The notes under the pieces are model-generated. The model made no database searches and was not told the DNA's origin. It worked only from the letters and a program-made list of their open reading frames with translations. From contig NC_045140.1 of NCBI RefSeq assembly GCF_008831285.2, positions 27,546,131 through 27,610,130 on the forward strand: DNA of 64,000 bases. Direction: 5' to 3'. Below, one piece after another: positions 13,445-24,855 of the stretch; the first letter of the stretch is position 1; each line of letters begins with the position of its first letter. Made by a program: the position numbers and the translations under genes. This stretch comes from Nymphaea colorata. Taxonomy: Eukaryota > Streptophyta > Magnoliopsida > Nymphaeales > Nymphaeaceae.

Positions 13445-14160
13445 CAATGTTATCCATATCATAGGTATAGACTCATATCGTACGATACATATTGTATAAG
13501 TAAGTAAAACCTATGCGATACGTGTTCGAAACACGATACATGCAATACGATGCGATACACGATACGTGAGTAAAATGAAAAAGGAGGCTGATGGCCCTTT
13601 TTTTGGGTCTTATTTTGAAACCTACACTCTTCTCTCTCTCTTTTCTTGTTTCTAAACACTGCAAGGGACATGGGAGGAAGAGATTTTCTCCATTTGCATC
13701 AAGATTTGCCAATGAAAAAGCTTTATTTCTCGTTGTGGGGAGTCTCGAGACGGTGAAAAGCTTGGAGAAGGAGGGTTTTTTGGTTTCTAACACCAAGAAG
13801 GTAAGAAATAACTCATTTTTGTTCTTGAATCATTCATTTCTCTTTTTTCTTACATTTATTTGTATGTTTTTACTTGTTTTGTGAAGATATAATGTCGGAT
13901 CCTGTATGGCAGTGGTGTACAAGGGTGAATCCCAAAGATAAGTTAAGAGTTAAATGTAATTATTGTAAGCAAATCATATCAGGAGAGAGTTTTGCTTGTT
14001 TTTTCAGATTCTTTTTAAAAAAAATTAAATTTTTTTTCTATTTTTTAAATATTTTTTACAAATTAAAAAATTAATTTTACAATACTTTACAATACATTTA
14101 CGATACGGTGTATAGGTCGACCTGACCGATACGCGATACGATACGGCAGTGATAACATTG
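13445..14160 (+). mobile_element. Tag1-like hAT element remnant (716 bp)
   Basis: Both ends carry the 10-bp terminal inverted repeat CAATGTTATC (13445-13454 and, inverted, 14151-14160). The CAATG start resembles that of the plant hAT element Tag1. Several CGATACG/CGTATCG-type motifs crowd just inside both ends, as subterminal repeats of hAT elements do. The 8 bases outside each end (ATCTTAGT and GTCCTAGC) match at five positions, compatible with a decayed 8-bp target duplication. Inside lies the start of a BED-type zinc finger frame. The element is far too short to encode a full transposase, so it is a non-autonomous or deleted copy. Confidence 0.75.
13892..13990 (+). pseudogene. BED zinc-finger fragment of hAT transposase
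   Basis: A frame starting MSDPVWQWCTRVNPKDKLRV and continuing with KCNYCKQIISGE matches the N-terminal half of the BED zinc finger typical of hAT transposases: an aromatic W-x-W-x...C-x2-C pattern. The expected C-terminal His/His or His/Cys pair is missing, and the frame runs into a low-complexity Phe/Lys stretch. It sits within the terminal inverted repeats of the element at 13445-14160. It is a truncated remnant and not a functional gene. Confidence 0.7.
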
Positions 14161-15790
14161 GTCCTAGCCTTAACTTAGAGGAAGAATTCGTTGAAATCTT
14201 GTGTGCTGCAAGTTGGTCCCGGCAATTGTCTGTAGGAATTGTGACTAGACGAAGGAGTAGATGACAGATGTGTGCCTTATTTGGGTTTCCACTTCACGTG
14301 GAACAACTCAGAGTTCTTTGTTCGTTCCCTTTCTTTGTGATTAATGTAAGATTCGTTTCCCCTATAAAATATAGGGTCTCTGCTACTTTGCCAGAGAATG
14401 GTGTCCCAAGAGTATTTAACATAAAGAAAATGGAACGTCAAAAGTTTGACATGTATATGAAGCTTTAGTTGCCATGGTAGATGGAACTTAAATGCTGCTG
14501 TGAACATTATTCTTTGCATAATTTAGTTCCTCTTCTGACAGATACAATGAATTAAACACACCCAGCTTAGAAGAGCCTGCATGAACCTTTCTTCTTCTTT
14601 CTTGGGTAGTTTATTAAACGGTCTAAGTTTATAAGGCCAATGTTTGGTTATTACTTCTAGTTGTCTGCTTGCAGAAGTTGCGTTTCCCTCTCTCTTTTCC
14701 TTTTTCTTTTTCTCTTTTTGGTACTGAAACTTTTTCTTCTATGATATCTGATCCCGTTCTTCTCAACTAAAAGTGGGGTATCTGCAATTACAGAAAGCAA
14801 ATAAAGATCCGACCAATTTTTCCATGATCAGCGTATCTACAGTACTAGAGAGTATTGCATTATTGGAATCGATTCAGATAGCCAGCGATAAAAGTCTATG
14901 GATGTGTATGATCTTGTGGATTGGACAGAATGGTAGGGTCCCCTTCTTGCTAAGGGACTTTTCTAGCATGATACCAAGAAATTGAATGCAGTGGTAGGCC
15001 CAATCTTACTGCTGTCCTTGTCCAGCTTTTTGGTCTATGAATAGCCCCCACTCTTTCTGGACAACTCTCCAGCCTTTCCCCTTCAGAATTTTTGTTTTTC
15101 AGAAAGTAAAACCTTACAGATTTTGTTGACAGGGTCCCACTCCTACATGTGGTTCAAGTATTATCGAGATGGAGGAAGAGGGAGGAATCAGGAATGGGCT
15201 AAGGTCATGTTGGCCCACTGATCAGAAGCTTTATTCCACAAACCAACAGAGCTTAAGCACAGAGCAATCAGGCTGGGATATGGAATGTGGGAGGAAGGAC
15301 TCACAAAGAGCAGTACTTTATCAAGAATGATGGAAGTTTAAGCTTGCATCAAAAGGGGATGGAGCTAGAATTAGGACTTGTAAAACTTAGCTCAAGAATG
15401 GATGAAAAGTGGTAAATGATCACCAAGATTCATGATGATGCTGATGACCACGACGACGGCGGCGAGCAACTTCAACCACCAAATGAGTCTCAACATAGAA
15501 ATTTGTGAATTTTGAGCACTAGAATTCTTGTACCAATCTTTCCCAAATCGTCATCATATTTTAGAACAGATGGATTGGCTGATCATAGCTGGTTCTGAAT
15601 TGTAGCCTTTTGCAAGACAAAGGGTTCATGTGTTTGCTGGTTAGCGGATGTTTGGTTGTTGTTCTGGACTGAAGGAACATGTTAGAATGGCTGGAATGGT
15701 GTTGTCATCATGCTTACCATGCCCTGGATCCACTCGGTCTGTCCCCATTGGGTCCGGCGTTCCTGGAACACGGCTTACTCCCCAGTCCAT

Positions 15791-15954
15791 AGTTGGCAAA
15801 CTCGCCATTCCTAGTTGCAACTCGCCCGAGTTGGTTAGGATCATCCACTTACTGGGTCTCGAGTCAGGGTTCAATGAGTCAACGAGGATCTTCAACTAGT
15901 TACATGTTCTTTTTTTTGTCGTGCATTGCTAAACACTAAAGCTTGTTATTTTTT
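15791..15954. repeat. Dispersed repeat, copy 1
   Basis: Matches 17010-17165 in the same orientation: both begin AGTTGGCAAACT, share a CAYTTACTGGGTC core, and end with TTACATGTTC, a T-run, a CGTGCAT block and TTGTTATTTTTT. The copies are clearly diverged. Probably remnants of an old non-coding mobile element. Confidence 0.75.
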
Positions 15955-16910
15955 ATTTGTATAATATCACCAAGTGGGGCCTCAGATCCTCGGATATGAG
16001 ATCCTTAGTCATCTTAGATCTCCTTAAAATATCTTCCAAAGTAAATTAAATGGGCCTCTAAGAAGTTACTCAACAATATGAGCCATTTCCCAAGGGTTTG
16101 TTTTGCAGATGGAACATTATGTAACTCTTTCATAAATATTGCTTAAAAGTTTAGAAAAATGCATGGTACACATTAAAAAGTGTTATATGAATCTACCTCA
16201 ATTTTCGATGCATCATAAAACAATTACAAATTGTTCTCCAAGGGCGGGGCGTCAGTGTACACATCAGTGTAGTGGCGCAATTTGTGTGAACCAAATCCAA
16301 GAGTGTAAAATGAACAGGGTTGGTGTCGGAGAGTTTTGCCTTTTTTTCCTATTGTACCAATTCAATTCAGATGTAGTCTGTGGAACTGATCCGATCAATC
16401 CAACTAGTTTATAACTTTATACCTATAAGTGTTTGCACCGTCTTATTGCAGCTTTGTCGATGGTCACAATTTTGTGTCATGCTTTTTCTTTTCCTTAAAA
16501 GTGATTTTCTAAGTTTTGAAAATTTCAGAATCGCTTGCTAGAAGGATTGACGAATTAAAGGCTAATTATGCTCACCTTTTCTTTGCTTATGATGTTAAGT
16601 GCACTTGCTGCTAAATCCAAGGTAGTGGCTCACCGCGGCAGCTAACCCTTTGTGCATGTCGTGTCCTGCAATTGATGTCCTCTGTTCTTGATGGCAGACA
16701 GCATTTTACTTCTCTGTCAGCCCAGAATAAAACGTAACATATAGAGAGAGAACCACATTGTCACGCGCGCGCACACACACACACACGAGAAAGAGAGAGA
16801 GGCATGCCAACCTTTTTATTTTCAAAATGTTCTCAAATCAAACATAAGATCTACACTTATTAATATCTTCATTTTGATATTTTACATTTCCAAAAAGGTC
16901 TCGTGTGATT

Positions 16911-16990
16911 AAAGGGAGGAAGGAGTTTTTTATTTAAAATCCGTGGGACTCAAAATATAAAGATCTTTGGATCAAATGAATCAGAACTAA
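16911..16990. repeat. Dispersed repeat shared with 24485-24580
   Basis: Both copies contain an AAAGGGAGG start, TTTAAAATCC, AAAATATAA and TGATCTTTGGATCAAA-like blocks in the same order and orientation. No coding potential. Likely non-autonomous element remnants. Confidence 0.7.
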
Positions 16991-17009
16991 TCAAATGTCT
17001 CTCAAGCGT

Positions 17010-17165
17010 AGTTGGCAAACTTGCCGATCTGAGTAGTGAGCTACCCAAGTCGGATAGGGTCGTTCATTTACTGGGTCACGCCTGTCAAGTAAGCTGGGAT
17101 CATCAACTAATTACATGTTCTTTTTTTTATCGTGCATCGCTTGATACTAAAGTTTGTTATTTTTT
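17010..17165. repeat. Dispersed repeat, copy 2
   Basis: Partner of 15791-15954. The sequence directly upstream (16911-16990) belongs to another repeat, also found at 24485-24580. Confidence 0.75.
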
Positions 17166-18278
17166 GAACTGTGAAGTATCATAAACTTTATTAAATATTA
17201 CCCAAATACTCACATTGCATGTTATTTGGTTTTAGCTGATAAAAAATCAAATATGAAGTTCCTGAAAACTTACCTTCATCAATCTATAAAAAAAAATGCA
17301 CTATCGAAATTTATAATCTAACTTAGCTGAATCACAGAGTCAACTCTCTAACCCGATGGCCCACGCTTCAGCCAATTCAAGCCACAGGCTTGCCAATTAT
17401 GCTCTCAAGAGTACTGAATGTGAGCATATGGGGATGTAATGTACAGTGGATGATTCTCCTAAGGTGAGATCGGACTTGTCCCGTCACTGAAACATTGAAG
17501 ACAAGCTAGGATGCAACTAAGAGGGGTCTTTAATTCATTCAAAGTTACTTTAAGACCCCGAACTGGCGGATGACCCAGCAATATCACATTCTTAAATGGA
17601 TCTGAAATCTCCATCAACCCTTATGGTGGCGTAACTCACCATCATGGGTACTAAAATTGCAGCTTTTAGTGGGTCCCAAGAATAGTCGGACTAAACCGAT
17701 CATTATGGTAAGGATTGCAAGGGAAATCAGATCTCCCTAAGAAGGCAATTCTGCATGAGTTTCTGACCACTCCCATGTGAAGTCAGACCAAAGATGTAAT
17801 AAGTGAATGTAGGACTAGTCCTGGTGCTGGCGCAGTGTACAGGAAGGTGGAGAAAAACAAGAAACTTGCAGTAAGCAAAAGATAAGACAGGGAGGTTTGG
17901 ACAATGACAATGGCAGGCAAGCTAGTCGATATAATCACTACAATTTGGTCCTCCATGGGCTGCTCTGGATTCACCCTAAAACCAATTGGGTAGCCCTTCT
18001 GCCACTTGATATTAGATCTCGTTTTCCTCCTAAAATTACCCTGTGTAAGATGAACACAGGTAGCATACATTGACCCTTTACAGGGAAGACGTCCACCGAA
18101 AAGTCCAAAGAGGAAGGTACCTTGTACAAATATATCTTTTACAAATTAACGAGCCTACGCAAGCGGAACCAAGCCAAACACGCGTTGTTTATCAGGCTTG
18201 CCTAGCCAGTTTTAACTTAAATCGTCATATAATGGTAATTGCGAAAGACTCAACATTAAACACATGAATGCTTCATCC

Positions 18279-18282
<4 letters not shown>

Positions 18283-18310
<28 letters not shown>
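18283..18310. repeat. (TA)n microsatellite
   Basis: Uninterrupted TA dinucleotides about 600 bases beyond the stop codon of the Mpv17-family gene. Confidence 0.95.
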
Positions 18311-18410
18311 GGATTAATGCAGTACACGCCCTGATGCATGCACCAGGGGCAGGGCACGCATGTGATTAAAGGCCACCCAATGAAATACATAAGACGGCCT
18401 TGATAAGAGG

Positions 18411-18435
18411 GGATCCCTCTTGGCCAGAGGGATCC
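18411..18435. repeat. Small perfect hairpin
   Basis: Two 10-bp arms, GGATCCCTCT and AGAGGGATCC, flank a 5-base loop. It lies beyond the 3' end of the Mpv17-family gene. Function unknown; it may mark the edge of a small repeat. Confidence 0.6.
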
Positions 18436-18889
18436 AGCTTTTATATATGTGTGTGTGGGGGTACGAAAGAGAGAGAAGAAAGAGAGAGAATCTTTCCTTT
18501 GTATTACATGTTAAAGCATCAAAACATATAAAAAATGATTACAGCCAATAGCCATAAGCTGATAGAGGACTGGAACTGCGGTCTGCAGAAACAAAGGTCG
18601 TGGTATATAACAGGAAACAACAGAATGGCAAACGACGGAAACCATTCAAGGTAGGCAATTCCACGACAGTGGAACTGGGGAGAACAGATTTTAACAAGTC
18701 CTCTCTATTCAATTGATTTTCTCAACTGCAAGTCCCTATGATGATTGCCGACCTGTCAGCAGTAAAGAAGGCAAACAGGTAATCCAACTCCAAATTGTAT
18801 TCTGGCAGGTAAATTTAACCTCTCATAAGCTACAAAACAACAGAGAATAGAACGAAATTTTTTGCAACACGAGACTGGAGTGCCTGTAA

Positions 18890-21800
18890 TCAATTAGCCA
18901 GTGTCTTGCTTGCACTTGCTTTCTTGAGATTACCCATATATGTGAGGTAAATTGTCCAAATGAATGCAAAAGAATTGCTGATCAGGGGCTACAACAAGAC
19001 AACAGCAATATATTAGATTGCTATGTGAGAAATCCAGAGAAATTGAGGAAAACCGAACATAGAAGCAAAGTTCAGAAAATTACCTGTAAGCGGACAGGAA
19101 TAAACTTGAAGGTGATGAAATCACACATTGGCCAGTACACAAGCCCATTTAAAAGGGTTGGAACCAGGTCTCGCTTTAGCCTCTGGACTATTTCAGCACC
19201 ACTTTCACCTTTTTAGTTCAAGAAAAACATGAGTAATATGTAAGTAAAAATTATGTTTTCCAAGACAAGACAGCGACTTGATGTCAGGTGGCTATTTCGA
19301 GCATTGGAAGATATCAGTACCACTAGAAAATATGAGCACACATGTGACATCGGATGATCAAGATGTGGGGATACCGAGATAGAGAACATGCCAACTCAAC
19401 AGACACAGCAAATAACAACCAGAGCTGAGACCACATGAGCATCCAATCAACTCTCATTTCCGTGCTCCTTTTCATAACTAAGACACCATCCATTTTCACC
19501 ATATTTTCATTTTACCAGGAAAAAAGAACCTTGTAACAGGGGTATAGATGACTACATATAAAAGCACATACATGTGTCTATGGCTGTGCTATATGAAAAT
19601 AAATCAGGATCCAAGCAATGTGTATGAGCAGCAACACCAGCAATCTGGAACAGCTTTATTTAAAAGTAATATGCATTTGCCATGGAACTTCAGTATCATT
19701 GATATAGCAAAGTCAGGGCACATTTCTCCTCCGGCATCTGATTTTTCAATTAATCTAATCATCATCGTCAATTATTTGAAGCCTTGAACAGAGACCTAGT
19801 GTTCTAGAAGCTACAACTTATTACAGTTCGCAGCTGAACATTAGGCCCGTTAACACTAATTTGTCACCCAAGTCAATTATTCTCAACATTAACCATTAAG
19901 GTTTCTCTCTCCTGAATTCCATGGTTTAGGATTTGTAAACCTCCCTGTTAGACAAATCCCTCCCTGTTACAGATGACGAAGCACCAGGTAGGATGAGCAT
20001 AGCACAAGGCTGTTTTCATTTGATGTGGTTTCATTTGATGTGGCTCACTTATGAATCAGTCATATGTTCCATTCATAAAGGATGTTCAGGAGGTTTGTCA
20101 AGGTTTTCAGGCAAGGAAAAAATATGAGCTTAACACAACTAGAAAATATAAACAAGCCTAGTTAATGATGAAGTGATGAACAACAACTGGAACACATCAG
20201 GAAAGGGAAGACGTAAGCTACATGCATCAAAGGAATAATATTGAGAGAGAAGTGGTACTGGAATACCTTGTACAGCAGCATTCACAGAAAAGAAAACAGA
20301 TGTTATGAAGGGCCCATAAGTGACCTGTCCAAGAACCATTTTCTTGAAAGTACTCAACATGTCTCTTTTTGGCAGAATCCCAGACAAGAAATTAAACCAC
20401 AGATGAAGAGACGGTCCTGAAATCATTAATCCATATGCTGCCATCCTTAAGGTTCTTGTTTGATCATAGGAATCAAACGATGCATGAGTAAGAACCTGAT
20501 CAATCAGCTTTTTCAAGAGCAAATTAGATGAGAATGTCCAAGCACAGCATATCCCAAATGACAAAGATATACATTCAAGCACAGTTTTATGCTATAGCTT
20601 CTGATGAATCAAATTAGGTTACGTTTTAGGACATCCTGTACAAAGGTTTTACCTGAACTTCTAAGTCAAAGTGATGATAGACGCTTGAAACAAAAAAACT
20701 AGTGAAAGATTGACCACCCAGAGAACTGACACTAAACCATGTTCATGAAATAAGATACAGGCATCGTTATATATGGACATAATACACGGAATCAGCCATA
20801 ACCCCCCAGTCTTGACCGGAATGCTCCGTAAAAATATCCAGCAGTCTAGAAGTCAAGCAAGCAATTTTCCCATCGGAATCTCATGAAGCCACAGGAAAAT
20901 GGCACCATGACTTCCCAGGAAAGAGAGTGAGGGAGGCAAAAGAAGATCATATTTTCAAAGAAACTACAAGGTCCCAGACTAAGTTACATAAATGATACGA
21001 TGCAGCATGGAGAGAAGGAGGTGAAACAGTTGTCTTAAAAGCTAAAAATAAGTTACCTATTGAATCATCACCTTTAAATAAGAAAAGGAAACAATAAATG
21101 GTTGGTTAAGTACCATTAGATTAGGTATACGTAATTTGTGGATCTGCATAGACATTATCTCCAAATGATAGAAAATTAAAGTTTGACAAACATTATTCAA
21201 CAAAGAAATAAACTTTTGCATCAGTAATTTGCTTCTATTTTCATACAGTCTATGAAGTACAAAATATTCCCCAAAAAGACAAAAAAAATTGTCATGAAAA
21301 AAGGCCTTTCCTTTAAAAGCATAACATGGAAAGGATCTCCAAGCAGAAGAGTTCTGCACATTAGCCAAACCAAACATAATTGCAAAAGTAACAGCAACAA
21401 ATAACAATAACGACTACCACTTTTATGCACATATACAGTTCAGTCAGGAAAAACTTTGGTCAAACACCTGAAATAAGAGAAATGGACAATGCTTAAAGGT
21501 ACTTCTCAAAAAGTACATGTACATGCTCTCAGAAGACCAACTAAATGTGATCCATAAAGCATTTTACCATATATATATTCTAATTATCTCGTAAATTCAA
21601 GGAGTATATGTTCATGTACTTAATAATCCGCTTCTTCTTTGAATGTGAACGTATTCAAAGATGCAAAACATATGAATCATATTTGGAGATGCATTGCCAT
21701 CAGAATATAGGAAAAAGTGTGACTCGATTTGTTTTAAAAAACCAAACTCTAGAGGCAAGTCCAACACCTACAACAGCCAGTTGTGCTTGTTGTTGTCAAA

Positions 21801-23451
21801 TGCTCCTTTTTCTCACCCTAACACTTTGTAAGCATCATTTTCCCAGACACTCATCTGGTTTCCTATATTTAATAGGTAGAAAGCATTTGACATGAGGAAA
21901 GTAAAACGGTATAGCCATAAAGTTATTGAAGAAAAAATTATGTTTTCTTCTTGTCAAAGATGTCAAGTGGATTAAGGAAGAGAGCAAAATGTAGGAGAAC
22001 GGAGCTTGAAAGGTCTAACTCTTATTCCCATGACACCATATTCTTGACAGGCATGGAACTTCCTCACTGCAAATGAAGCTTCTTCAGCATAAAATATCTT
22101 ACCAAAGAACCTTCACATACTAAGCTCCATTGCCATAAGTCCAATCTATCTGTCAATTATTTGCGTGAAAGTAAAATCAAACCTCCAAAAAATAAAAAAG
22201 ATAGTCAAGTTACAGATAGATGTTATTTAAAGCTTCCAAGAAAATTTGCTTTTATAGCGATGCATTTGCGGAGGAAACATGAACAAACTATGGCACCGGG
22301 GAAGAGATCCAAGACTTCTATTGCCCCCACGTGTTTGTGTGAGTTACGTTGTGAAATGTGCAATTGACAATTGTAGACCATCAAGAAAATCCATGAAAAT
22401 CAATACTTGAACAGTATAATAATGAGATCCTGAAATTCCAATAGACATTAGGAGTTTCCATCAGTGGATTCATTGTCATTTTCACTTTGAGGTTTCCATA
22501 TACACACCCATTGTTTCTTCCATTAAGATTCTTGTAGTGCATTCATTGATATAATCAATTAAGGGTTTTCATAATTGATTGACTAAAATATTACGTGTTT
22601 GTCATGAATATTCTTTGTCTTGAAACACAACTGTTGGTAGTCCCAACAATTACCCACCCAAAAGTAAGAGACACCACCAGTTACTACCAAAATTTGTTCA
22701 AGACATACATAACAACTTAATCACCATCATAACCATTCAAATGAACTAGTTATCGGTACTTAAGTATCTTTTAAGACAACCGCCTTCGTTCTATACTCAG
22801 AGGGGTAATACAAAAGGACGAGAAAGAAACACAGCCAGGAAAAGAATGGATAACGCGAAGAAGAAGAAGAAGAAAGAACCAAGAGGAAGGGGAATTGTTC
22901 CTCGCCTGGGATGTAACATCTGCGGCGGTGAAGATGAAGGAAGCGGTGACGGCCTCGTTCTATGCTCGGAGGGGTAAGACAAAAGGCCGAGAAAGAAACA
23001 CAACCAGGAAAAGAATGGATGACGTCAAGAAGAAGAAAAGAGAAGAAAACCAAGAGGAAGGGGAATTGTTCCTCGCCTGGGATGTAACATCAGCGGCGGT
23101 GAATATGAAGGAAGCGGTGACGGCCTTGGTGAGCACAGGATGCCTCTCAATCATCGCCAAATACCACCTCACCCACACAAAGGACGATGAAAACGAGGCA
23201 TTCGCAGCAGCAACGGACTCGCCCGGCTTCTGGTGCAGGTGACGTAGTTGCACAAAACCCCTGCTACCGCACCACATCCTGGTGAAAAACACAGAGGAGG
23301 CGTTGCGGCCATAAACGGAAGAAGAAGCCGCTGCCACCATCGCCGAAGAACAAGCCGACGACGATGACAACGTGGGAGAGTCCTGAAGGAGGAGACGTAG
23401 GGACTGTCGGTGGAGCAGCCATCGCCCGGTGCGCCCCACGACGCTGCTCAT
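18890..23451 (-). CDS. Mpv17/PMP22-family organelle membrane protein
   Basis: Four exons on the minus strand: 23451-23077, 20495-20267, 19208-19084 and 18988-18890. They encode 275 residues and all phases close. Family landmarks in order are WYLAMIERHPVLTKAVTA (about 96-113), TAADVTSQ (118-125), YDQTRTLRMAAYGL, GPSLHLWFNFL, KKMVLGQVTYGP, then LKRDLVPTLLNGLVYWPMCD and FIPVRLQPLISNSFAFIWTIYLTYM near the C-terminus. Mpv17/PMP22 proteins are small multi-pass channels or pores of the peroxisomal, mitochondrial inner or plastid membrane. The Arg/Ser/Leu-rich, acid-poor first 60 residues suggest an organelle targeting sequence, most simply mitochondrial; this is inference. Intron 1 is about 2.6 kb and appears to begin with GC instead of GT. 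Its first 170 bases repeat the end of exon 1. Introns 2 and 3 are GT-AG. The gene is divergent from CK2 alpha. Confidence 0.9.
19645..20150. repeat. Intron 2 segment duplicated upstream of the gene (copy 1)
   Basis: Lies inside intron 2 of the Mpv17-family gene (19209-20266). Aligns by eye and in the same orientation with 24856-25630. Shared blocks include AATATGCATTT, TGGAACTTCAGT, GCTACAACTTATT, CACCCAAGTCA, AGGATTTGTA and CACAAGGCT. Confidence 0.75.
22781..23120. repeat. Tandem duplication (about 170 bp x 2) across exon 1 / intron 1 boundary
   Basis: Unit 1 is about 22781-22949 and unit 2 about 22950-23120. They differ by scattered substitutions and by length changes in AAG/AGA runs. Unit 2 holds the coding end of exon 1 of the Mpv17-family gene and its splice donor. 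Unit 1 repeats the same coding end (AVTASFIFTAADVTSQ) and the same CAG/GCGAGG donor, 171 bases farther into the intron. Confidence 0.9.
23075..23076 (-). other. Apparent GC splice donor, intron 1 of Mpv17-family gene
   Basis: On the minus strand the exon ends ...TCCCAG and the intron would start GCGAGG. Joining here gives TAADVTSQ followed by VLTHASFDSYDQTRT in phase 0, with the residue spacing I recall for plant relatives. The nearest GT downstream (in TTGGTTTTC) ends the exon in the wrong phase for exon 2. Confidence 0.7.
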
Positions 23452-24484
23452 GATGTAGCTGTGCTTGTCCGACGCTTCTCCTCCAATCCAAGGGACAAGA
23501 TGACAGGGTACAGGAAGAAAGAAACCGATGAAGAAGGAGAACGAAGGAGAAGAGGTCGGCTGCTTCTGTTTGTTACGAACTTACGGCGCTAGATTTAGGG
23601 GGAGACTCCCTCTCTGTCCCGTGAGCGTGGTGCCATTGTGTGCGGAAATGGCGCGCTCTTCTTTTTACCCTTTTGGCTTTTGTATTCCGGAGGTTTCTGC
23701 AACTTTTGGGGAAAAATTACAGAAAAAGCCGCTCAACAATTGAGCGAGTACTAAATGGACCCTTAAATTTCGAAAGAAATCACCACCGTGTCTGACATTT
23801 TCAAGAACTTCACCAATAGACTTCTAGTGCCCTTTGGCTTTTGACGTTGAAGCCTTGCTGCTATGTTTAGTAAATCTTTTGGTGTTTCATGAATTTGTCT
23901 AATAATTAAAACGGCGAGGTGTCATTCAATTAATTAAACAATTCTGATCACCAAAAAGCAATAATGTTCGACTCTACCATGGATAGAGCAGTTGCTTCTT
24001 TAATAGTGCTCAATATCCAATGGATCCCTACGGCAAAGCAGCGCTTGCTTGATGGATCAAAGCTCAAGCATCTTGCTTGATGGATCAAAGCTGCCTTTCA
24101 GTTAGGGTGGTACTAGAACTCGCTTATATAAAATATGTCTCATAAAATTATGAAAAAAATAGATTGCTCAAATAGATATAGTTTTAAGAACTCAAGTCGA
24201 GATTGAGTTTTTTTCAAGACACATGAGCCGAGTTGGACTAGCTCATGAACGGCCCTACTTTCAGTGTAGATACATATGTTGTAATTTCAATATTTAAAAA
24301 CAAAAAACTAATGGTTGTTTGAGGATTACATGCAAAAATGAAGCGCCTCTTTGATGAGTTTCAAAAGGTGGGTGGCCGTTTGACATTGTCCAATTTGTTA
24401 GCAGTCTATTTATAATTTTTTCAACTTTTTACTTTCATGGTCTAAAAGATGTTCATTTTGCAATTTGACGGTTTCAATCGACAC

Positions 24485-24580
24485 TAAAGGGAGGGCGGGA
24501 GGGAAGAAAGACGGAAGTTCTCATTTAAAATCCATGAACCTAAAATATAATGATCTTTGGATCAAACGGAATCAAAATTA
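24485..24580. repeat. Dispersed repeat shared with 16911-16990
   Basis: Second copy of the repeat described at 16911-16990, slightly longer because of extra GGGAGGG-type sequence near its start. Confidence 0.7.
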
Positions 24581-24855
24581 AGCAGACCGGGTGGTCCAGG
24601 ATGACTCTCAAATTGGATTTGCTTTTTTCATGGAACATTGACATTATTCAAGTGCAAGTCTCAACTCAACTTTAAGGAAGACCTGAAACTGAAACTACTA
24701 AGGGACGAGTTGAAATCCATCAACCAATGACGGATCATAGAGCACGTCGCGTCTCATTTGCTAATCTAACTTGGCACCACGCCGTGCATCTAAGATTATG
24801 ATTCAAGCACGTTTTAGATAAAAGCAGCAGCAATATCTTACTGCAGTAGAGATAT

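Larger units (their letters stand above)
14161..18889. other. Intergenic, repeat-rich region
   Basis: No gene supported. It contains a diverged direct repeat pair (15791-15954 and 17010-17165), a repeat shared with 24485-24580, a CG/CA-rich microsatellite near 16762-16786, a TA tract at 18283-18310 and a small perfect hairpin at 18411-18435. Open frames such as 15648-15899 (+) and 17783-18070 (-) show no recognisable domain. The last part is downstream of the Mpv17-family gene. Confidence 0.5.

Noticed and set aside
17783..18070. 95-residue minus-strand frame with a hydrophobic C-terminal half
   Set aside because: No family recognised, and it lies among transposon-like repeats. The hydrophobicity can come from T-rich DNA.
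22895..23242. A 115-residue plus-strand frame
   Set aside because: It is antisense to exon 1 of the Mpv17-family gene and its repeat is the tandem duplication described there.
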